The notes below the pieces were generated by a model. It saw only the letters and a list, made by a program, of their open reading frames with translations, searched no databases and was not told the origin of the DNA. A program made the translations under genes and the position numbers. Positions 9,266-19,572 of a DNA stretch of 30,097 nt are shown piece after piece. Origin of the DNA: Aureobasidium sp. EXF-3400 (taxonomy: Eukaryota; Ascomycota; Dothideomycetes; Dothideales; Saccotheciaceae). The first letter of the stretch is position 1. Each line of letters opens with the position of its first letter. The stretch lies in NCBI GenBank assembly GCA_024195585.1, contig SWBL01000474.1, forward strand, positions 1 to 30,097, written 5' to 3'.

Positions 9266-11624
9266 CTATCCAACATTTCCACGCTTACCACCACGCTTTT
9301 GCCGATCGATGTGACCTCTCAAGATCTTTCGGTGTTCGACCAAACTTCTCTTGCCCTTCCTCTTGGCCTTTCCTAGAGTCATGAGGAAGTTCTTCTTGCG
9401 AGCCTTTTCTTTGTTGGTTGTACTCTTGCCCTCGGCCTCCTTCTTCTCCTTGCGCTTGGCTGTGGTAGACATGTGCTTCTCATCACGGTCTCCCTTCGCC
9501 ATCGCAATCTTCTCCTCCTTGGTCGCGCGCGAAGACAGCGCCGCGAGACCCTCAATCTCAGCAGCTGTAAGAGGGTCGTCAGCGTGACGTCCTGAACTAC
9601 TCTGCTGTTGGCGTCTTTGTGAGGGCATATGTTTGGCTACTGCTGCACTCGTTCGTAGCTCTTGCAGCTTGGCAAGATCTGCAGGTGTAAGGATGCGGGT
9701 CGTGGCCAGTTTGGAGAACTCAGCAACAGGGTCCTTGGGTGTGTCTTCCGTATCCTTGGGTGCATCGGCGTCGATTTTTTGCTTCTTTGCCTTTGGCTTC
9801 TTGTCTTCGTCTTCACTGTCGCTGATGTTGATCTCTTCGCCATCGCTTTCGACATTGATCCAGCCTTCTTCATCTGAATCATCATCTTCTTCAAGATCCC
9901 ACTTGCTCCAGCCTGCTTCTTCGTCTTCTTCCTCGTCGTCTTCGTCTGCATCAGAAGCATCGGGATCAAGACCCTTTTCGATGCGTCTCTTCCTCCTTTC
10001 TTCTGCCTTCCATTCTTCAAGCAGCTCCAGGCCCTCAATACCACCAACTTCGACTTGTCCGAACTTCCTGTCCTTGAGGGTACCCTTCTGTATACCTATT
10101 GAAGCATCCTTGCCTCTGTCTCTTCTACGCAACATCTCTGGGCCAACTTCACGATACAGACTCAGCAGACCCTTTGCGGCCATCATGACACCCTTGTCCT
10201 TGCTCTTTCTGTACTCGACAAGATCCTGGAGGAGAGTCTCGTTCATGGCAAGAGGTTGTCTGACACAGATTTCTCTGATCGCATTCAGACCAGCTGACGC
10301 GACTTCAGAAGCAGCAGCTTCCGAGACAAACTCATTGGCGATCTTTTGGACAAGAGGCTCAAGGGCGTCCGGAGGAACGAGATTGTGTGTTGACTGGGCA
10401 AGCGATGCAAGGAAGGAAGTGACCTGAGGTTGCTTGGGGGTGAGATACTTGATGAAGTAAGAGTAGAGAGGGATCAGAGTTAGCGTGTGCAGACCGACAA
10501 GACGCGAAACAAGCTGCAATACGATCAGCTTCTGATCGAGCTTGAGTTTGGCCTTGGGGGTCTGAGTGTTGAGATGTTGGTGGAACAACTTCTCAGCAAA
10601 ACCCTGAGGATCGTGCAAGAGGTGCAGGGCAGAGAAGTTGAGAGGGTGTGGAGCCTTCTTCTTCTTCTCCTTGCGCTTGACGGTGGCGGCCGCTCTCTTC
10701 AGTTCGTTGGCCTTCTTCTTTGTCTTCTTGTTGATACCGGCCTGGTGACGCAATTTCCCCATGTCGATGTTTTCGTCATCGTCGCTGTCCTCCTCTGCCT
10801 TTTCCTCACGCTCCTTGTCTCCACCTAGGAAGAAGTGCACACCTCCAGTGACGACCTTTTCGTGTTGTGACAGGGCAGCCTCTTTCATGATCTCTACAGC
10901 CTTCGCATCTGTCCAGATTTGCCTAGCCCACATCTCACGAGTGATGCGCACAGCCCAGACACCCTTGGCCGAAGTAGGATCGGAAGTGAGCAAGTTGTAG
11001 AGAACAGTCTGAATGGTACGGTTGAGCTTGTGGTTGGTCGCCTTTGAGTTCGAAGTGCGGAGGTCGGAGATGATCTTGGTGAACAAGAGGGTACGGAGAG
11101 CTTTGCTAGGGGTATCGACCAACAGAGGGAAGAGAGCGTTAAGCAGCCTACAAGGTGTGAGTTCTGGCAGAATGCATGGGGAGGTGGTTGGGAAACTTAC
11201 ACGGCAGAGTCTATGATCTCCTTCTTGCGCAACAAGACCAGACTGCCAACGACCTTGTCGCGAAGTTCAGGTTCCAATTCAGCATGGTGCAGGCGAAGCA
11301 GGGCCATGAGATCGGTAGGGAAGTCGGCGGTGAGTTTGGGATAGCAATCGGCGCAGTGAGCAACGAAGTCGATCAGCTCGCGGAGACTGACCAGGCCTTG
11401 GGAATCGGTCGAGCTGGGTGCCTGCATGGAGAGCTGCAGAAAGGCCTGGTATTGGCTGTACTGGTTGTTGAAGTCATCCTTGTATGATCTGGCGCAGCGT
11501 TAGACTGGACGGCGTCGTCTTTGGTTCGTCTGGCAACCTACGCCGGGTCTCGTCGGACCTTGTACTGCAGATTGGGCAGGTCTGCATCGACCTTTTCGAG
11601 CGCTCCAACCTTGCGCTTGACCAT
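9266..11624 (-). CDS. SDA1: SDA1, nucleolar/nuclear 60S ribosome biogenesis factor
   Basis: Sda1 family protein needed for pre-60S maturation and nuclear export; in yeast its loss also disturbs actin and G1 progression. Three exons (11542-11624, 11201-11488, 9266-11147) with two 53-nt introns give 750 aa, against 767 in yeast. The start MVKRKVGALEKVDADLPNLQ is followed by YKVRRDPASYKDDFNNQYSQ and then FPTDLMALLRLHHAELEPEL, the conserved N-terminal HEAT-like part. VDTPSKALRTLLFTKIISDL and NHKLNRTIQTVLYNLL open the conserved middle. A strongly acidic tract (EDDEEEDEEAGW then LEEDDDSDEEGW) precedes a lysine- and arginine-rich C-terminus ending KRGGKRGNVG, which probably contains nuclear and nucleolar localisation signals. 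SDO1 and rps18 nearby also serve ribosomes, but spacing and strand do not suggest co-regulation. Confidence 0.94.
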
Positions 11625-12009
11625 CTTGTACGAGATTCAGCTGTGTCGTCGTCTCGAAAAGTGTGTCTGTGTCTGCGCCTGCACATTCCCGAACATTTTC
11701 TGATTGCCGGGCGGTAAGAATGAATCAGGTTAACCCCCACAAACTCACAAACTTTATTCTCCAGTCCCGTCTCGCCAGACTTGGCGTCTTTTGCCTAGAA
11801 GCTGCCTCACGTCGTACTCCGAATATAGCAAAGAGCAGAGTGTACACTATAAAAAAAGCATAAATGTACTCGGAAATGGAGGCGTAGCCACAGAGAGCCA
11901 ACAAGTTGTCGCCTCTTGATGGACACTGTCCTATCTCTTGTAGTATTGTGCACTTTTATAGCTACACGCCTTACATACTTTGGTAACTGCTACTAAATGC
12001 TACAAGCAC
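11625..12009. other. SDA1 promoter region with repeat A3
   Basis: This 385-bp stretch lies between the SDA1 start and the stop of the DUF2235 gene, both on the minus strand. It must contain the SDA1 promoter and the DUF2235 3' UTR, and about half of it is repeat A3. No other gene was recognised. Confidence 0.55.
11800..11984 (-). mobile_element. MITE-like repeat, family A, copy A3
   Basis: On the minus strand it begins ACCAAAGTATGTAAGGCGTG then TAGCTATAAAAGTGCACAAT, matching the left arm of A5 (CCAAAGTATGTAACGCG then TAGCTGTTAAAATGCACAAT). It continues with the conserved ACAGTGTCCAT and GGCTCTCTGTGG blocks. It ends with TTTTTTTATAGTGTACACTC and ATTCGGAGTACGACG, the conserved right arm. The outermost CCTCCCC is lost at both ends. 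It lies about 175-360 bp upstream of the SDA1 ATG. Confidence 0.65.
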
Positions 12010-14187
12010 CTACACCGTTACCGATCTGCGAGCTACTCGCTCTTTCACTCTCTTCAATTCTTCAACACTTCGCAGTCCTTTGTTACTGGCCTCGACCTCA
12101 TCTGCCACGTCCTCGTAATGTCCAAGCAATTGTAACTCGAACCTTCCCAGTACATCTTCGTTCAACACCCGGCCTCTCGGCACAAGTTTGTCCTTGCCGA
12201 TCCACTCCCACCAGGGAGCCCTTATCGAGCTTCCCGCCTCACCTGTCGTAAGCTTGGAGTTGATCGAGAACTCGTTATGATGTTTGTGTCCGTCGTGGAG
12301 CTTCCACCAACGTAGCGCTTCGGGCTTGTACAAGACTTTACCTTCCCGACCGAGCAGTGTTCGCAGCCATCGCAGAAAGTTTGACCTGCTGGGCTTTGGC
12401 TCTGGAGCAGACCCTCCAAGATCCATACGCGCCCTGACTGAAGCATGAATAAACTCCTGAGTATCTCTCATGAGCACTCCACCATGCTTCTGCATGCCTG
12501 TCAAAGGGTTTGTTACTCTGTACCGACCAGGTGTCCGGATCAACCGCCCTGCTAGACTCTGTGGAAAGGTAAAGGAGTTGTAAATCGTGCCCAAGGACCA
12601 GCCTCGTACAGGTGGATTCCTCTCATACCAGACCTTGTTCAGCGCTTGTTGCGTGTCCAGGTAGTCGTCATAGAACTCGATCCAATCTTTCTTATCCAGC
12701 GGCGTATCAGTAGAGTCCTGCGTTCCTCCAGAGAGCTGATCCATCATCCATGCTAGCGATATATCTGCTGTAGCTGTATCATCGTACGAACCACCAACGT
12801 TTGAGTGTGCTCCCGGGAACCAAGTTTGTTTCAAGTACTTTGCTGCAAGTCAGCAAGATTTATGTAGTAAAATGCTGACGTTGACTGACTGTATGACTAC
12901 CCTCAGGCTTCTCCCACACGGCAGGCGAAAAAGGCGCTCGATGCTCATCCAGTGCCAAAGCTTGGAACGCATTCTCCACATTGTCAGAGAGCTTTGTGTC
13001 GAGCCATTTGTATTCGTGCAAAAATCCAGGTAGCCCAAAATGTTTCTGGAACCACGGATTGACTGGTATTCCGAGAGCACCTGCCAGGGTCAGAACATTC
13101 AATCGCAACATACAAAGGCTTGTCTTACCAACTGTTTCCCAGACACCAATCGCCCTGATTGGCACGTCTCGTAGCTCGTTCTCTCGAATTGGAACGACGT
13201 GTGTTAGTCCGAAACTGCGAAGCACTTCAAACGGGTCAGGAGTGGCAACGATAACATGGGGGCTTCTTATCTTACTGGCACGATACTCATTCAGATACTC
13301 GTACACCCTTGCTGGGTCGTTTGATGGGGTTTGAGGCATGCTCTTTCTGTCTGGATCCAGTGGGTCACGATAGTGTTCCCAGAAAGAAGACCCCTTTGAG
13401 TCCGGATTGCCTGCGTTCTCCCAATCGATAAAGATTTCGTAAAAGAAGGGCAGACCTGTCTTGTTCAGCAAACCAAGGTTTCCTATCAGTCCGCCTACAC
13501 TTCTTGCCGTAAAGCTGCCGCGGGAGAACCCAATCAAGAATATCGAATCACCAGGCGAGTAGTTGTTCGCAATGAAGTAGTAGGCCTCTCGAATATGTTC
13601 CGAAAGCCCCAACCCGGTTCCACCTCCTAGCAATCGATCACGAAGTCCAAGTCCTGTCCCGATCCCTGCCTGATAGTAGACAATCTGAGCGTGGTGCTCG
13701 CTGTCCTCGGTTTTGATCGCTCTCGAAATTCTGGTGACATTGGAAGGTGTTTTCAAAGCCCCGTTGACCCAGCCAGAGTCACTATCCTTCAGGGGTAATT
13801 AGAGCTTGACCGAATTCAATCCTCCCCATGTACTAAAAGATGTAACGCGTGCAGCTATGAAAATGCACAATATTATGAGGAAACAGGAAGATGTCCACTA
13901 AGAAGCGATAGCCTATCGGCTATCGATGGATATTCCTCTTCTCCAAGAATATCTATGCCTTTTTATAGTGTACATTTTGCTTGTCTTCGTAGGCGGAGTA
14001 CGATGGATGTTACAGACTTTAGAACACGGGGAGGACATAAATCAAAGATCGGCTTACCTGCCAGGTACCTGTATTGTGTTAGTATGCATTTTGTGTTTGA
14101 TCGGGCCTTTGACTGACCATCGAGGGCACAGATGATTTTCTTCGGTTTGCGAAGGATAGCTCGACCAGCTGTAGGAGATACTACCAT
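12010..14187 (-). CDS. DUF2235 (T6SS phospholipase effector Tle1-like) alpha/beta hydrolase-domain protein
   Basis: Fungal DUF2235 protein, a family related to alpha/beta hydrolases and bacterial Tle1 phospholipases; substrate unknown. The gene model has six exons: 14118-14187, an 11-nt microexon 14058-14068, 13129-13786, 12901-13080 and 12010-12842 (five of them coding blocks listed; introns 49, 271, 48 and 58 nt), giving 583 aa. Hence it is a five-exon gene. Splicing through the microexon restores KKIICALDGTWQDSDSG (16-32), the family's N-terminal DGTW strand. The nucleophile elbow is GFSRGS (Ser115 in LIGFSRGSFTARSVGGL). ETVGALGIPVNPW forms across an in-frame intron, and QTWFPGAHSNVGGSYDD is the conserved histidine motif. 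ATG 14187 is the first after an in-frame TGA. The 271-nt intron contains repeat A4. No signal peptide is seen. Confidence 0.85.
13820..14035 (+). mobile_element. MITE-like repeat, family A, copy A4, inside a DUF2235 intron
   Basis: This is the most complete copy, 216 bp. It begins TCCTCCCCATGTACTAAAAG then ATGTAACGCG, and ends TGTTACAGACTTTAGAACAC then GGGGAGGA. The outer inverted repeats pair over about 26 bp. Inside them, GCAGCTATGAAAATGCACAA on the left faces GCCTTTTTATAGTGTACA on the right, giving a second inverted pair. The interior is non-coding. No convincing target-site duplication was seen (left flank ...GAATTCAA, right flank CATAAATC...). It lies wholly in the third intron of the gene, antisense to it. 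Confidence 0.85.
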
Positions 14188-15456
14188 GACAATAATTCGA
14201 GTCTGGTGAGGAGTTGCGAATCACAATAGTAATCTGTAAGGTATGGATAATATCTTCCTCGGTAATGTAGATAACACAAGATGCTGTGGAACAACGGAAC
14301 AGAGGAGGAAAGATGTTGGCGTGATATATATGATGGATTTTCTCGGTAAAGTCCTCTTCAAGCGGATTATAAGGCATCCATAGCCTTGCAGACAACGTGT
14401 TGGTTCTGCAGGTGCTGGTGGTGGTCAGGCGTGGGGCTAATTTGCGGCTGAGGAATTGGCGCATACTCTGTCTTTGAAGTTGATGCGCTGATTCGTCGCC
14501 TCTCCAACAACTCGCCTCCAGCTTTATGCACTTACAGACCCAAGCCACTATGCCTGGAAAGCAACCGCCTTCTGCCATACACGACTTTGAATCATGAGAA
14601 GGCCTGCCAACACAGCTATCCAGATGAGAATACAATATATGGATTCATGCATGCCAAGCGAATGAAAAACTTACTAACTAAGGCATATATTAAACATCAT
14701 ATAGTCCGTAGTTGAAGCCGCCTTCTGTTTAGGTAATTGTACACTTGCAACTCGAAGGAAGTGGAGACATCCTCATTGTGTTGGTAGCAGGGCTGTTACC
14801 TTTTGTGGAATCTGTGACCGGGTACTTAGTCCTAGCCTGGATATCTTGCCAGTAAGCCCATAGCGGCACTGACTTCAGCAAAAGAACCTAACAATCCACC
14901 TGTGAGCTAAAGTATGCAATGCATATGGTCGTGAGCTTTGCACAGTACCTGTAAGAAACAGAGCACTAAGCATCGTTGTCGTATCGGTTTTGGACATGTC
15001 TTCGGCGAATCACGACCTGCATATCAGTTGTTGCGGTCTAAACACCGCCCTGAATCACTGTAAGACGTGAGTCTAGCATATTTGGACAAGACAGAGGCAC
15101 TTACTGGCCTTGTCTAGGTTAGCAAATAACTTTTGCGCGACCTCAGAGACAGACGTGGAGCCAAGCATGGCCGAGACCTAGTACAGCCCATGGATGTACA
15201 GTACATGGGGAGATTCAACACAAATCGTAAAGGTTACTAAAAAACAAGGCAGAGGTGGAAATTGTGTAAGATGGGAATCATCATGTCTCTTGTACTGGTA
15301 GCGACAGCGTGTTGGTGGAGTCCGAAAAGAGACAAAGGTGCGGTTGCGGGTCCTTGCCAAGCAGTTTGATCGTGTTTGCATCAACAGCGAGCATGATCTG
15401 GCGACACTTCGAGCTATACAATCCGATTTGACACTATACACGAAAGGATGGCCACC
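14188..15456. other. Divergent intergenic region, DUF2235 gene / prefoldin 4
   Basis: This 1.27-kb stretch has no recognised gene. It must hold the two divergent promoters. It contains one diverged family A repeat (A8, about 14897-15020). Several 60-190-codon open frames exist on the minus strand (for example 14054-14635, overlapping the DUF2235 5' end), but none shows a recognisable domain or coding-like composition. A short segment at about 14351-14398 resembles 17301-17356. Confidence 0.5.
14897..15020 (+). mobile_element. Diverged family A repeat, copy A8
   Basis: GAGCTAAAGTATGCAATGCA, then GTGAGCTTTGCACAGTACCT, then GTAAGAAACAGAG runs parallel to the left half of A5 (GCCAAAGTATGTAACGCG, TGCACAATACTA, ATAAGAAACAGAAG). 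The GCGCG-type CpGs of the good copies appear here as TGCA-type, consistent with C-to-T decay. The right arm is not clear, so the end is a guess. Confidence 0.5.
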
Positions 15457-16023
15457 ATGATGTCAAGACGAATGGTAAACGAGATCTCCCTATTCAATAA
15501 AAATATTGAAGCTCATAGTCTTGCAGTTGTCAAAGGAGGAAGAAGGTGAAGAGACCGAAGTCCGCCGCGAGGACCAGGATAAAATCAATCGTTTCAGCAC
15601 ACTGCATCAGAAAGAAAAGCTTTTGCAAGCGGAGCTCAAAACTAAAGAGGTTCGCTCAAACCTTTGTCATGCGATCAAATGCAACAGAATTACTGACAGG
15701 GTGCTCACAGAAGGAGAAGGAGGATTTGGAAGAAGTCTCGTCAGAACTCGAGCTGGCCGACGAAGACGAGAAGGTCTCGTAAGTAATGGCAAAAAGCCGC
15801 TCATAGAGAGCTTACTCATGTGTCTACTAGTTACAAGATCGGAGACTCGTTCTTTCTACTACCTTTGCCCGAAGTTCTGGAATTGCTGGCGACATCGATC
15901 GAAAAAATCGATGCAGACGTGACGGCTGTCGAAGACAAGTTGAGCGAGCTCAGGGATGAGATGCAGCAGTTGAAGACAGCACTTTACGGACGTTTCGGCC
16001 GCAGCATCAATCTCGAGGCATAA
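15457..16023 (+). CDS. GIM3: Prefoldin subunit 4
   Basis: Beta-class subunit of the hexameric prefoldin co-chaperone, which delivers unfolded actin and tubulin to the cytosolic chaperonin CCT. Four exons (15457-15474, 15527-15649, 15711-15778, 15831-16023; introns 52, 61 and 52 nt) give 133 aa, against 129 in yeast and 134 in human. The first exon is only 18 nt (MMSRRM), with a strong GCCACCATG context. TEVRREDQDKINRFSTLHQK starts the first coiled-coil helix. The conserved beta-hairpin core is ADEDEKVSYKIGDSFFLLPL, and the second helix ends LKTALYGRFGRSINLEA, the typical family C-terminus. The donor of intron 2 (GTTCGC) is weak, but the acceptor CTCACAG and the protein alignment support it. 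Confidence 0.92.
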
Positions 16024-18194
16024 GGAAAAGTGGTGTTGCTTGACCCAAGCAAAAGAGACCACATTGAAATCCCAACGAACACCTGTGCTCAGTGCACTGG
16101 CAGGACAGGACGAATCGCAACGACTGATTAGAACGATTCAGGGGTGACGAGCAGGAGGTCGCAGTGCATGAGACCACCACAGTGCTAGTCTGCTACAGAT
16201 AGCAGATTACCGGAAATAGCATAATCTGCACGAGCCCCTTAAATAGTCAGGTGAAGGCGCAGCTGCTGACGCTCGAAAAATAGATTTTGTTTTCTTCGGT
16301 GATGCAGTATAGATGACATGCTGCAGAAGCACACGCGGCCACCCAATGTTAGAACATCAGCCCTTCTACGTAGCTCCGGGCTGAAGCCAACACAAGAACC
16401 CATTGCTCACAAACTTTGAAGTCAATGCCGATACCAAAAATTGATGACAAACATATATTCAATTGCTTTCTATCATCAGGCTTTGACCTGTAGCTATAAG
16501 AACGCACAGCTACTCATCTCCATACAACATCTCGTCTGACAAGAGCCGGAAAACGATCAATGCATGTTGCTCTGTTTCGACACGGATTTGTGTTCTCCAC
16601 AGATCACCTACCTTCCCATGTGCGAGAGGCAGTCACAATGTAGCTATAGAGATGCACAATGATTTGTTAAAAAATGTGGTTTCCATAGAGAGAACCTGTT
16701 TCAGTGGCTAAGCTCATTTTCGAGTCACAACTGTGAATTCCGACACCTCATAACAACCCTTATATCTCGGGATGGAGAAGGCGTCGATTGCAAGATTATG
16801 ACTGTCTTTAGCACTCGGGGGGATAGGACGTGGCTCCATGTCGATGCGCTGTTCATAGGAGATAGTTTGGCGCAGACACAGGCATGATGGAATTGACGCC
16901 ACTGCCAGACTGTATTGAGCACAACTTGAGTGTTAAATATGACAGGTTGACTAGGAGGACATAGGGGCTCGAAGGTTGCCTATCATAATGATTAATTCAT
17001 GTCGATCGATGCCACGCCAATGCACGACACGAGTTCCCCGTCCCCTTAAACCATCGAATTGAAGGGAAAGGTCCTTGATGATGCCAGTGCGAGAGCTCTT
17101 GGCGAGTAGGCTCGCTCGCTCACTCTGGCTTCTTTTCACAATAGCGATAAACAAGTTGTATTTTTAGCATCAGTGATTGGCAACAGTTGGCCATGCGAAG
17201 TTGAAATCGATAACCAGGAGTGTCCGACAAACAATTTCAGCAGACCCATGCGCTTTTTTGATGCTCGTCTTTGAGGAATTGAATTATATCCGGAGGCGAC
17301 TGAGTTTGTTGTTGACGGAAAGCCCCTTCCGAGTGGATTGTAAGACATAGAGCTTGCACAGGCGACCTATCAAACCGAGAGAAGGCAACTCCAAACCGTC
17401 AAGAAGGAAACGTCCACCGGTGGCACAAAGTCTGACAATCTCACGGGCATCGACGGAGTACATAGCCGGTGTCGGCCTAGATAGGATGCGTACGAGGCAG
17501 CCTCTATGGAAAGCAAGTCGAGAGTTTCCGACCATGCCGGATATCCAGGCCCATGAGGCCGTGGCGGGCGGTCGAGCGTCACCGGTTTGTTCAATCTCAA
17601 CGCAAAGAAACCAGTTGAGCAAGGAATCGATTCATGGTATGAAACAAGGCTTTAGGGTGTAGCGAGCGCACGAGAGAGAAAACAAAAAAACGAGGCGTCT
17701 GGCAACTTGGCAAAGCGTGGAGTGAAGGGATAAGCATGTTTTTACAGGGCTGATCGAGCCGATTATGCTAGGGGCCTAGGGCTGATCCATGGCGATGCCT
17801 CCGTTGGGTTCGCTGTCAGAGCCAGAGGTGGTCTGTGTGGCTGTGCGCTGTTTCGGGAAGGCAGCCGTCATCGTTCCTCCCCTTCCTGGTCGATTCTGCC
17901 CGGTCGCGTTGTTGCTCTTCGTTTCCTTCTTCTCTCCCTCCTCCAATCTCTGCACTCCCATCTCTTTCCACCAGCAACACTCCCGACACTATCACCGCGC
18001 CTGATACACTTTCATCGGCCAAACATCGTCGCAGAGACGCCAACGCCTCAATCCGCAGTCACTCGCTCACCTTATATCCGACAGGCGCTTCTTAGGCTTG
18101 GCACTAAGGCCGCGTAATCCCACAACGTGCGCATCCGCATTACCCATAACTTCACACGCATCGCTCCTCTGCCCCCTCGCCAGTCACCAGCATC
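16024..18194. other. Long gene-poor region between prefoldin 4 and the bZIP gene
   Basis: This 2.17-kb stretch contains repeat B2 (16611-16826) and a possible repeat arm at about 16485-16515 (GTAGCTATAAGAACGCAC). A minus-strand open frame of 112 codons lies at 17284-17622 and a shorter one at 16951-17154; I recognise no domain in either and do not call them genes. The last 400 bp before the bZIP ATG are C/T-rich, as in fungal leaders, and include an upstream open frame. Confidence 0.5.
16611..16826 (+). mobile_element. MITE-like repeat, subfamily B, copy B2
   Basis: The left end is CCTTCCCATGTGCGAGAGGC then AGTCACAATGTAGCTATAGA. The right end is ATGACTGTCTTTAGCACTCG then GGGGGGAT; its reverse complement (CCCCCCGAGTGCTAAAGACAGTCAT) pairs with the left end over about 22 bp. 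The interior matches B1 and the left half matches B3. It has the same size class (216 bp) and the same outer TIR and inner GTAGCTATA..ATGCACAATG as family A, but a different centre. Non-coding. Confidence 0.7.
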
Positions 18195-19572
18195 ATGGCC
18201 ACTGCTCAATTTGCCCAGATGGGCAGCCTCCCGCATGCCCTCAAGCCGGATCTTGATATGGAGTCGTTCTTCGACTTCAACCAGGGCACTTCTCTCAACT
18301 CTCCTCAACTCTCGGGTCCTACCCCCCGCCCTTCGATTGATGCCTCGGCCTACTACAACGCACCCTCGCCTTTCGAGGCGGACGACGCCCACATGTTTGC
18401 CGGCCCAAGCCATGAATACGATCGTTTCAAGCAGCAGACCGGCCTCCCGGTTGGTTCTGTCGCCAGTTTCTCTGCATTGAACCAGCCCGTCTCTGACACT
18501 TTCACCCCCAGCCATGCCTTTGGCGGCTTTAACTCGGGCATTGACGACATGTCTTTTGATCCCGGCTTCGGTGGTTCGTGGTCTTCTGGCATTGATGTCG
18601 ATGCCGACATGAACATGGACTTCAACGCCACCCAGACCATTCCTACCATCTACTACCCCCAGCCCGGTCCTTCACAGCAGCGCACCGCCGACTTTGTCGA
18701 CCCGGCCTCTATCGGAAACAACGATGCTTCTCCCGGCAACGCGGGCAGAGTGTGGCCTGGTATGCACCAGCAACAGGCACAGCAGGCAGCTATGGCCAAG
18801 GCTCAGGTCCAGGCTCATGCTCAGCAGCAGAGAATGCAGTTCGAGGCCCAGCAGCAGCAGCAGCAACAGAGACGTCTGGCACAGCAGCAGCAGCAAGCAC
18901 AGCAACATCAGCAACAACAACTCGAAGTCAAACCCAACAGAAGCCGTGCTTCTTCGTATCAGTCTGACCCCCACACCGAGGAAAGCATCTCTCGTCTGCT
19001 CAACCAGATGCGTCAAGGTAGTGCTGTGCCTTCTGGCAAGGAAGACTCTGCCAATGGCATGCTTCCTCATGTTGCTCGCATGCGCAAGGAAGAGGAAGAC
19101 ATGGATGAGGATGAACGTCTGCTCAACAGCGAAGAGGGCAAGAAGCTCAGCAGCAAAGAGAGACGTCAGCTTCGAAACAAAGTCTCCGCTCGTGCCTTCC
19201 GCTCTCGCAGAAAGGGTAAGCCCATTCAGAACACCAACAGTCAAAACACACGCTAATAAGATCGTAGAGTACATCTCACAGCTCGAAGGTGAAGTAGCCA
19301 TGAAGGCACAGGAGGCCAACGACCTGAGAGTGGAGAACCGCAGTCTTCAAGAGGAGAATGGTCGCTGTCGCCGTCTCATCGAGGTTCTGCTGCGTCACCC
19401 CTCATATGCTCCTTTTATTGAGGACATTAGCAAGGACCCTAGCATTGCTGGTCCTCTAGGCCAAGCTCAACAGGGTGCTGCTGGTTCGGTACCTTCGCAG
19501 CGTGAAGCCCCTCTTGACATGTCTCTGCTGAACCTGAACAATGGTCTTCAGGTCCCTAGCAACTTCCAGTAA
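18195..19572 (+). CDS. bZIP transcription factor
   Basis: A 441-aa basic leucine-zipper regulator in two exons (18195-19215 and 19268-19572), with a 52-nt intron placed between the basic region and the zipper. The basic region is SSKERRQLRNKVSARAFRSR (about 319-338), with the N...SAR...R DNA-contacting pattern. After splicing it runs into EYISQLEGEVAMKAQEANDL and RVENRSLQEENGRCRRLIEV. The heptad positions are L346, K353, L360, L367 and C374, so the zipper is imperfect but clear. Residues 190-245 are glutamine-rich (CAG/CAA tracts), a likely activation or low-complexity region. The N-terminal part is rich in S, P, D and F. The C-terminal HPSYAPFIEDISKDPS block looks conserved among fungal relatives, but I cannot name the orthologue. 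Nuclear. Confidence 0.92.
18762..18925 (+). repeat. CAG/CAA (glutamine) tract region in the bZIP gene
   Basis: Dense, imperfect CAG/CAA repeats within the coding region encode glutamine-rich segments such as QQQQQQQ and QQQQQAQQHQQQQ. Mixed CAG/CAA codons and interruptions suggest moderate stability. Length may vary between isolates. Confidence 0.85.

Noticed and set aside
9633..10427. 264-codon serine-rich open frame on the plus strand
   Set aside because: It is the antisense reading of the acidic and lysine-rich part of SDA1 (Glu/Asp codons read backwards as Ser/Leu).
16485..16515. GTAGCTATAAGAACGCAC resembling a repeat arm
   Set aside because: Only about 20 bp match the family A core and no termini are visible, so it is not called as a copy.
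17284..17622. 112-codon minus-strand open frame, with a second at 16951-17154
   Set aside because: I considered a decayed F-box or leucine-rich protein, but found no motif strong enough, and plus-strand frames of similar length overlap it.
18672..19319. 215-codon leucine-rich open frame on the minus strand
   Set aside because: It is antisense to the CAG/CAA tract of the bZIP gene, which reads as leucine on the other strand.
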